From JAIXRY01 sp964444515 (GTDB lineage: Bacteria; Patescibacteriota; Minisyncoccia; Phycocordibacterales; UBA9973): a DNA stretch of 9,387 bases. Positions 5,668-9,387 of the stretch are shown here, one piece after another (the stretch's first letter is position 1; each line of letters begins with the position of its first letter). A program made the position numbers and the translations under genes. The notes below the pieces were generated by a model. That model was given only the letters and a program-made list of their open reading frames with translations, had not been told where the DNA came from and did not search any database. The stretch spans positions 1 through 9,387 of the forward strand of contig CAYUGY010000024.1 of assembly GCA_964444515.1 (NCBI GenBank), in the 5' to 3' direction.

Positions 5668-6939
5668 ATGAAAAGTCAACATTTATCAATCAAATCATTA
5701 CCGAAAAAACCCGGTATTTACAAGTTCCTTTCAAAAAAAGGGGAGATTTTGTATATCGGAAAAGCGACCGATTTGTCTTCTCGTGTGCGAAGTTATTTCA
5801 GCAAGGATTTGATTGCAACTCGTGGACCAGCACTCTTGGATATGGTCACACTGGCTGATCATGTGGACCATATCCAAACTGATACTGTCATTGAAGCATT
5901 GCTTCTTGAAGCTGAGTTGATCAAAAAATATTTACCCAAATACAACACCAAAGAAAAAGATAACAAAAGTTTTTTGTGTGTTGTTATTACAGATGAACAA
6001 CTTCCACAAGTGCTTCAAGTTCGTAAAAAAGACATAGATAGTGAGCGTGGTATTGCTACATTAAAAACTAAAAGATATAAAGTTTCTGATATATACGGAC
6101 CCTTTGCCAGTGGTTCACAGCTCCGTGAAGCAATGAAAATCATTCGCCGAATCTTTCCATATATCGATACTTCTTCAATTAAGAAAGATAATTACGAATT
6201 TTACCGCCAACTTGGATTGACCCCAGATACAACTGATACCAAAGTCGCAGTTGCGTACAAAGAAATCATCAAAAACATCAAACTCTTTTTTGAGGGTAAA
6301 AAGAAAAAAATTATCACGAATCTCAAAAAAGAAATGCTTGGTTATGCCAAAGCAAAAGAATTTGAACAAGCACAAGAAATCAAGCGACGAATCTTTGCGC
6401 TCGAACATATCAATGACACAGCATTAATTAAAAACGACTTCCTAGAGCCTAGCGCCTATAGCCTAGAGCCTGGCTTCAGAATAGAAGCCTATGATGTGGC
6501 GCATACGAGTGGAAAAAATATGATTGGCGTCATGGTGGTGCTCGAAGATGGGCAAGTAAATAAAAATGAATACCGTCAATTCAACGTCAAGACGGTGAGT
6601 GGTGCAAATGATCCTGCTTCACTCGCGGAAATTATTACTCGTCGACTCGGTCATGCCCCTAAAGCTAACGCTCGGGCGAGTTGGGTGTTACCGCAATTGA
6701 TTGTGGTTGATGGAAATGAAATTCAAAAAAAGACTGCCGAAAAAATAATCAAAACAAAAGGGTTCAATATTCCAGTAGTTGCAGTGGTCAAAGATGAGCA
6801 TCATAAAGCCAAGGCTATACTAGGTGATGATTCTCTAATTCGCGCGAATAAGCGAATAATACTTTTGGCCAATTCCGAAGCTCATCGTTTTTCAATTGGT
6901 TTACATCGCAAAAAACGCAGTAAGGATTTTTTGAAATAA
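5668..6939 (+). CDS. uvrC: UvrC-type excinuclease lacking Fe-S cysteines and HhH domain
   Basis: UvrC makes the two incisions around a lesion held by UvrB. This 423-residue protein has the GIY-YIG nuclease domain (about 8-93: GIY at 16-18, YIG at 29-31, Arg39, Glu76 in IEALLLEAELI, PKYN ending at 93), a YGPF block, a UVR motif for UvrB contact (about 220-248, EFEQAQEIKRRI) and the RNase H-like second nuclease (about 270-423). Candidate second-nuclease residues are all present: D276 in AYDVAHTSG, D315 in GANDPASL, D348 in VVDGNE and H406 in SEAHRF. Two usual parts are missing. The four cysteines that bind an Fe-S cluster in many UvrC proteins are absent: the region reads FPYIDTSSIKKDNY and QLGLTPDTTDTK, and the only Cys is near residue 104. 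The chain stops at HRKKRSKDFLK, where other UvrC proteins continue into a helix-hairpin-helix domain. Family members are about 600 residues. The ATG at 5668 is chosen over a TTG at 5638 because the -10 box falls between them. Residues 259-269 come from a heptanucleotide repeat. Confidence 0.9.
   Translation: MKSQHLSIKSLPKKPGIYKFLSKKGEILYIGKATDLSSRVRSYFSKDLIATRGPALLDMVTLADHVDHIQTDTVIEALLLEAELIKKYLPKYNTKEKDNKSFLCVVITDEQLPQVLQVRKKDIDSERGIATLKTKRYKVSDIYGPFASGSQLREAMKIIRRIFPYIDTSSIKKDNYEFYRQLGLTPDTTDTKVAVAYKEIIKNIKLFFEGKKKKIITNLKKEMLGYAKAKEFEQAQEIKRRIFALEHINDTALIKNDFLEPSAYSLEPGFRIEAYDVAHTSGKNMIGVMVVLEDGQVNKNEYRQFNVKTVSGANDPASLAEIITRRLGHAPKANARASWVLPQLIVVDGNEIQKKTAEKIIKTKGFNIPVVAVVKDEHHKAKAILGDDSLIRANKRIILLANSEAHRFSIGLHRKKRSKDFLK
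6441..6474 (+). repeat. Heptanucleotide tandem repeat inside uvrC
   Basis: Five degenerate copies of a 7-base unit follow one another: (t)CCTAGA, GCCTAGC, GCCTATA, GCCTAGA and GCCTGGC. The 21-base period of three units gives a near seven-residue repeat in the protein, LEPSAYS then LEPG. It falls in the linker between the UVR motif and the RNase H-like domain. It is GC-rich and contains CTAG three times, unlike the surrounding sequence. Confidence 0.8.
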
Positions 6940-7036
6940 GTATTTCAGTATCTCAGAATATAGAGTATAGACGAACAGTGCGAAAAGCTTCGCTTTTCGC
7001 ACTGTTTTTTTTGAGTTTTTCTATACTCTGAAATAC
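6940..7036. repeat. Compound inverted repeat between uvrC and ddl
   Basis: The outer arms pair in two blocks: 6940-6948 (GTATTTCAG) with 7028-7036, and 6964-6971 (AGTATAGA) with 7020-7027. A 15-base bulge (6949-6963) interrupts the left arm only. The centre holds the uvrC terminator hairpin. TATTTCA at 6941-6947 can also pair with TGAAATA at 6932-6938, across the uvrC stop codon, so two folds compete. Confidence 0.75.
6974..7012 (+). terminator. uvrC terminator
   Basis: A perfect 15-bp stem (6974-6988 with 6992-7006) with loop TTC is followed by eight T (7005-7012). It is the strongest hairpin in the window and sits inside the larger inverted repeat. Confidence 0.92.
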
Positions 7037-7043
7037 CATCTAC

Positions 7044-7052
7044 TGTTATACT
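7044..7052 (+). promoter_or_regulatory. ddl promoter, extended -10
   Basis: TATACT at 7047-7052 is preceded by TGT (7044-7046), an extended -10 element. Ten bases separate it from the ATG at 7063, predicting a leader of about 4 bases. No -35 box is clear. The stretch to the start codon resembles that of the gene at 92. Confidence 0.6.
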
Positions 7053-7062
7053 TTACCTATAT

Positions 7063-8043
7063 ATGTCTAAACTACGTGTCGGAGTTATTCGTGGAGGAAT
7101 AGGACGAGAATATGCAGATTCTATTGAAACAGGATCTCGTGTGTTGGGTGCGCTCTATGCATCAGGAAAATATACTCCGATTGATATTCTTGTTGATCGT
7201 GAAGGATTATGGCACGTTGCCGGTGTTCCTGTTGCACCTGCAAACCTTGGTTCGTATGTTGATGTTGTGTTCAATGCATTACATGGTCGCTATGGCGAAG
7301 ACGGAAAACTTTCAAAATTCTTCGACGATCTCGGTATTCCACATACAGGCACCAGTGCATTATCTGGTGCAATGACACTGAACAAAGCTCATATGAAAGA
7401 ACGTGCAAAACAACTAGGACTCAAAGTGCCTGCGCACATTGTACTGCCTGCGGTTGAAGCTCGTGACGAACACACACGAAGAGAAGCTGCTCATGTATAC
7501 GCCAACATGGTGCACAGCAAACTCTCTCCTCCGTGGGTTATCAAGCCACTCTGGGGCACTGGATCACACGAGGTGCACTACGCAGAAACAATGCACCGAC
7601 TTATTTCAGTGCTTGAAGACGCATTCTTATTGGGCGAAGATTTGCTTGCAGAAGAATATTTGTTTGGAAAAGAATTGTCTGTCGGAGTGCTTGAAGATTT
7701 TCGTAAGTCATCAACATATCTCACTTCTCCATATCACGTATTCAAAAATGACAAATTGTTTTATCGTCATGCAAAACGAGATGAATTATACCGATTGATT
7801 CCATACAGAGAAAAACGACAAGAGATTCATGAAGCAACAGAGAAACTCATTCAAGATATGAATATTCGTCATTATGCGACAGTCGAATTCATTGATACTA
7901 ATAGAGGTTTGTATTTTATGGAAATCAATGATTTGCCATTGCTCGGAGAATCTCATGTCTTCCAAAAATCAATTGATCGTTTTGGAATCACGTTACCTGA
8001 AATAATTGAAGCAATGCTCGAAAAGTTTTCAGATAAATGGTAA
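7063..8043 (+). CDS. ddl: D-alanine-D-alanine ligase, divergent
   Basis: Ddl is a cytoplasmic ATP-grasp enzyme that joins two D-alanines for the peptidoglycan stem peptide. The 326-residue length is normal. Residues 1-100 hold the N-terminal fold with VIRGGIGREYADSIETG (Glu16 at the position of the substrate-binding Glu of DdlB) and the family hallmark HGRYGEDG at 74-81. The ATP-grasp part has WVIKPLWGTGS (K161, S168), LLAEEYLFGKELSVGVL, and the metal-binding end TVEFIDTNRGLYFMEIND (E287, N289). Two features are unusual. In the omega loop, the Lys-Tyr of E. coli DdlB (EAKY) reads HAKRD, with Arg239 where the tyrosine stands. The glycine-rich GMTxHS loop reads LLGESHVF. It could therefore be a related D-Ala-D-X ligase, but it does not match the VanA/VanB loop either. 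Single-gene unit with its own promoter and terminator. Confidence 0.88.
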   Translation: MSKLRVGVIRGGIGREYADSIETGSRVLGALYASGKYTPIDILVDREGLWHVAGVPVAPANLGSYVDVVFNALHGRYGEDGKLSKFFDDLGIPHTGTSALSGAMTLNKAHMKERAKQLGLKVPAHIVLPAVEARDEHTRREAAHVYANMVHSKLSPPWVIKPLWGTGSHEVHYAETMHRLISVLEDAFLLGEDLLAEEYLFGKELSVGVLEDFRKSSTYLTSPYHVFKNDKLFYRHAKRDELYRLIPYREKRQEIHEATEKLIQDMNIRHYATVEFIDTNRGLYFMEINDLPLLGESHVFQKSIDRFGITLPEIIEAMLEKFSDKW

Positions 8044-8085
8044 AAAAATAACCTACAGTTTTTTGAAGCTATAGGTTATTTTTTT
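8042..8085. terminator. Bidirectional terminator between ddl and the PAS sensor gene
   Basis: A perfect 14-bp stem (8042-8055 with 8072-8085) begins with seven A, overlaps the ddl TAA, and ends with seven T. The 16-base loop is larger than in the other terminators here, though AG/CT pairs (8057-8058 with 8069-8070) could shorten it. It can serve both convergent genes. Confidence 0.85.
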
Positions 8086-8093
8086 ATTTGTTT

Positions 8094-9152
8094 TTATATG
8101 TTTGTAATATCTTGAAATGTTCCAGATACTGTTGAAGGACCTCCTTCTTGTGCGCGATGAATTTTACAAAAAGCTAAGATGGTGCGGACCATGCCATCGC
8201 TTCGTACAATTCTAAACTTGAAAGATAGCTCTGGTCGCTCAAAACGAATCGCATCGTCTATCTTTTGACGAACAATATCTATGTCTTCATGAAAAATAAG
8301 ACTTTCAAATAACTCAATGCTCTGTTTATCTGTCTCTTGTAATCCTAAAATTTTTGAAGACTGTTCATCCCAAACAATAGTGTGCTTGGTAGGAATTTCT
8401 TTGAAATAGCCGATTCCTGCAACATCTTCAATTTCTTCCAAATGCTCACGTTCATTGAACAGTACCGTGTTTGCATCACTCAAATTCTCTACCGTTGCAA
8501 CACTTTGACGCAGTAGCACGTATAAAATAATAAGAAAACTAAAGAGTAGTACAGCAACAAGCGTGAGACTGGTGCGAATAAAAATAATTTCATTTTGCCA
8601 ATTTTCAGCACTAATATCCATACCGAGTATTGCAACTGTTTTGCCATTTTGTACGATTGAAGTTTCCGCACTATACCAAGTACCCCAGCGATCTTTTTGT
8701 GGTGGAGTAACTATTGTTCCACCTTTTTGATAATTCTCAATTTCAAATTGTTCTGTTTCGTTATAGATATCTCCTGGAGCAGAGTAATCTGGAGAATATT
8801 CATCCTCTGAATCAACAAGAAAAACGAGCTTGTTTTGTTGATTTACATTCATCAAATAGACAAAACGAGTATCGGTATTGAGGTCACGAATCTTCTGCAA
8901 TGTTTGCTTAATTGTTTGGTAGGCAGGTTTAGTGACATCTGATGGTGTACCGGTTAGCTGAATCAGGTCTGATTGATTAATCGCCAAACTTGCTGTTTCG
9001 GCACGGTCACTAAAAATTTTAGTATTTGAAGTGTTGATTTTCTTGGTTACAAAACCGATACTTACAATGCTTGTAACAAGTAGTACTCCAATAATAATAA
9101 AAAGCACGATAAGGATTGATTTGTTGTGTTGTTTTGTCGAATGCTCTCCCAT
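8094..9152 (-). CDS. Membrane sensor with Cache-like outer domain and terminal PAS domain
   Basis: This 352-residue protein looks like the input half of a signalling protein. Membrane helix 1 spans about 12-35 and helix 2 about 190-214. The outer loop (36-189) resembles a Cache-type ligand domain: after DTRFVYLMNV come SPDYSAPGDIY, DRWGTWYSAETSI and NGKTVAILGMDIS, the last being the typical close of a Cache fold. A PAS domain of the PAS_3 type fills about 236-352 (IEDVAGIGYF, FHEDIDIVRQKI, FRIVRSDGMVRTI, GTFQDITNI). The chain ends exactly after the DIT motif, where most such proteins continue into a histidine kinase, GGDEF or chemotaxis domain. No output domain lies downstream on this strand before the terminator at 8042-8085. 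The ligand is unknown. The ATG at 9152 follows a -10-like box at leaderless spacing, with no ribosome binding site. Confidence 0.82.
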   Translation of the reverse strand: MGEHSTKQHNKSILIVLFIIIGVLLVTSIVSIGFVTKKINTSNTKIFSDRAETASLAINQSDLIQLTGTPSDVTKPAYQTIKQTLQKIRDLNTDTRFVYLMNVNQQNKLVFLVDSEDEYSPDYSAPGDIYNETEQFEIENYQKGGTIVTPPQKDRWGTWYSAETSIVQNGKTVAILGMDISAENWQNEIIFIRTSLTLVAVLLFSFLIILYVLLRQSVATVENLSDANTVLFNEREHLEEIEDVAGIGYFKEIPTKHTIVWDEQSSKILGLQETDKQSIELFESLIFHEDIDIVRQKIDDAIRFERPELSFKFRIVRSDGMVRTILAFCKIHRAQEGGPSTVSGTFQDITNI

Positions 9153-9163
9153 AAGTACTATTA

Positions 9164-9169
9164 AGTGTA
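9164..9169 (-). promoter_or_regulatory. -10 box of the PAS sensor gene
   Basis: On the minus strand TACACT (9169-9164) lies 11 bases before the ATG at 9152, the same hexamer and spacing as at uvrA. The preceding bases are TTG rather than a true TGn extension, and no -35 box is clear. Predicted leader is about 5 bases. Confidence 0.45.
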
Positions 9170-9207
9170 CAACTTGTAGAAAAATAGGGAAGTGCTTATC
9201 TCCACAG

Positions 9208-9235
9208 TTGCTTTTTAATTTGTTTTAGCTATAAT
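9208..9235 (+). promoter_or_regulatory. tRNA-Ala promoter
   Basis: TATAAT at 9230-9235 is the consensus -10 box, the only perfect one noted in a promoter position here. TTGCTT at 9208-9213 is a partial -35 box with a 16-base spacer. Transcription would start about 20 bases before the tRNA. Confidence 0.65.
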
Positions 9236-9262
9236 GTGTTTTAGTTATTTAGATATATTTTT

Positions 9263-9335
9263 GGGCCCTTAGCTCATCTGGTAGAGCACATCATTTGCAA
9301 TGATGGGGTGGCAGGTTCGAGTCCTGTACGGTCCA
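9263..9335 (+). tRNA. tRNA-Ala (anticodon TGC)
   Basis: A full cloverleaf folds: acceptor GGGCCCT (9263-9269) with 9328-9334, D stem GCTC/GAGC (9272-9275, 9284-9287), anticodon stem CATCA/TGATG (9289-9293, 9301-9305), loop TTTGCAA with TGC at 9296-9298, five-base variable loop, and T arm GCAGG TTCGAGT CCTGT (9311-9327). G3-U70, the main identity element for alanine, is present (G9265 with T9332). The discriminator is A9335 and is followed by CCC, so the 3' CCA is not encoded and must be added by a nucleotidyltransferase. The sixth acceptor pair is C-C (C9268 with C9329), a mismatch. Confidence 0.95.
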
Positions 9336-9364
9336 CCCGATTGAATTTCCCCGCGAAAATGCGT

Positions 9365-9379
9365 CCGCGCTCCGCGCGG
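9365..9379. repeat. GC-rich hairpin downstream of tRNA-Ala
   Basis: CCGCGC (9365-9370) pairs perfectly with GCGCGG (9374-9379) around a TCC loop. The surrounding 40 bases are rich in C, G and CpG, unlike the rest of the window. There is no T run, and the window ends eight bases later, so it may be a fragment of a larger repeat, or a tRNA processing or termination structure. Confidence 0.5.
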
Positions 9380-9387
9380 TAATGGGA

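Noticed and set aside
5625..5858. 77-residue plus-strand open frame at the uvrC start
   Set aside because: It is in a different frame from the conserved GIY-YIG domain and shows no family signature.
6441..6474. Short repeats as a possible CRISPR array
   Set aside because: Units are 7 bases with no spacers, and they are part of the uvrC reading frame.
6940..7036. Structured region before ddl as a riboswitch or attenuator
   Set aside because: The ddl -10 box lies downstream of it at 7047-7052, so the structure belongs to the uvrC transcript and not to the ddl leader.
7112..7798. Two open frames inside the ligase gene
   Set aside because: Both are shadows in another frame of a gene with clear Ddl motifs.
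9336..9387. Possible reading frame in the GC-rich end of the window
   Set aside because: Only about 50 bases are available, no family signature shows, and the hairpin explains the composition equally well.

Overview
The window is an A+T-rich bacterial chromosome segment with short intergenic gaps and no gene-free stretch over 300 bases. The best guess is a Patescibacteria/CPR organism, probably of the Parcubacteria type. This is inference from three things: reduced or divergent forms of housekeeping proteins (UvrA, UvrC, D-Ala-D-Ala ligase), several small proteins I cannot assign, and no Shine-Dalgarno sequence before any gene. No marker gene in the window settles the phylum. The ordinary genetic code fits, since TAA, TAG and TGA all appear to be used as stops.

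Layout, left to right. (1) Bases 1-865: the possible tail of an upstream gene, then a membrane-anchored DUF3298/RsiV-like protein (+), closed by a two-way terminator. (2) Bases 867-1728: two small unassigned minus-strand genes separated by a terminator. (3) Bases 1729-4523: a divergent promoter region, then uvrA (+) and its terminator. (4) Bases 4507-5605: a small unassigned minus gene whose last codons lie inside the uvrA terminator, then a secreted minus-strand protein with a clear signal peptide. (5) Bases 5606-7036: a divergent promoter region, a shortened uvrC (+), and a compound inverted repeat containing a terminator. (6) Bases 7047-8085: a D-alanine-D-alanine ligase (+). (7) Bases 8094-9152: a two-helix membrane sensor with a PAS domain but no output domain (-). 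(8) Bases 9208-9387: tRNA-Ala(TGC) with its own promoter, then a short GC-rich hairpin at the window edge.

How the genes relate. uvrA and uvrC encode two of the three parts of nucleotide excision repair; uvrB is not here. The ligase makes the D-Ala-D-Ala dipeptide for peptidoglycan. The DUF3298 protein, the secreted protein and the PAS sensor are also envelope-associated, but nothing shows that they act together. Nearly every gene appears to be its own transcription unit, with a -10-like box 6-12 bases before the start codon and a hairpin terminator after the stop.

The main points of interest are: a UvrC without its Fe-S cysteines and without the C-terminal HhH domain; a heptanucleotide tandem repeat inside uvrC; a UvrA with a large internal deletion and a Cys-to-Asp change in a zinc-binding pair; a ligase lacking the omega-loop tyrosine; and a window-wide pattern of probable leaderless promoters. 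I saw no CRISPR array, insertion sequence, defence cassette or prophage gene.
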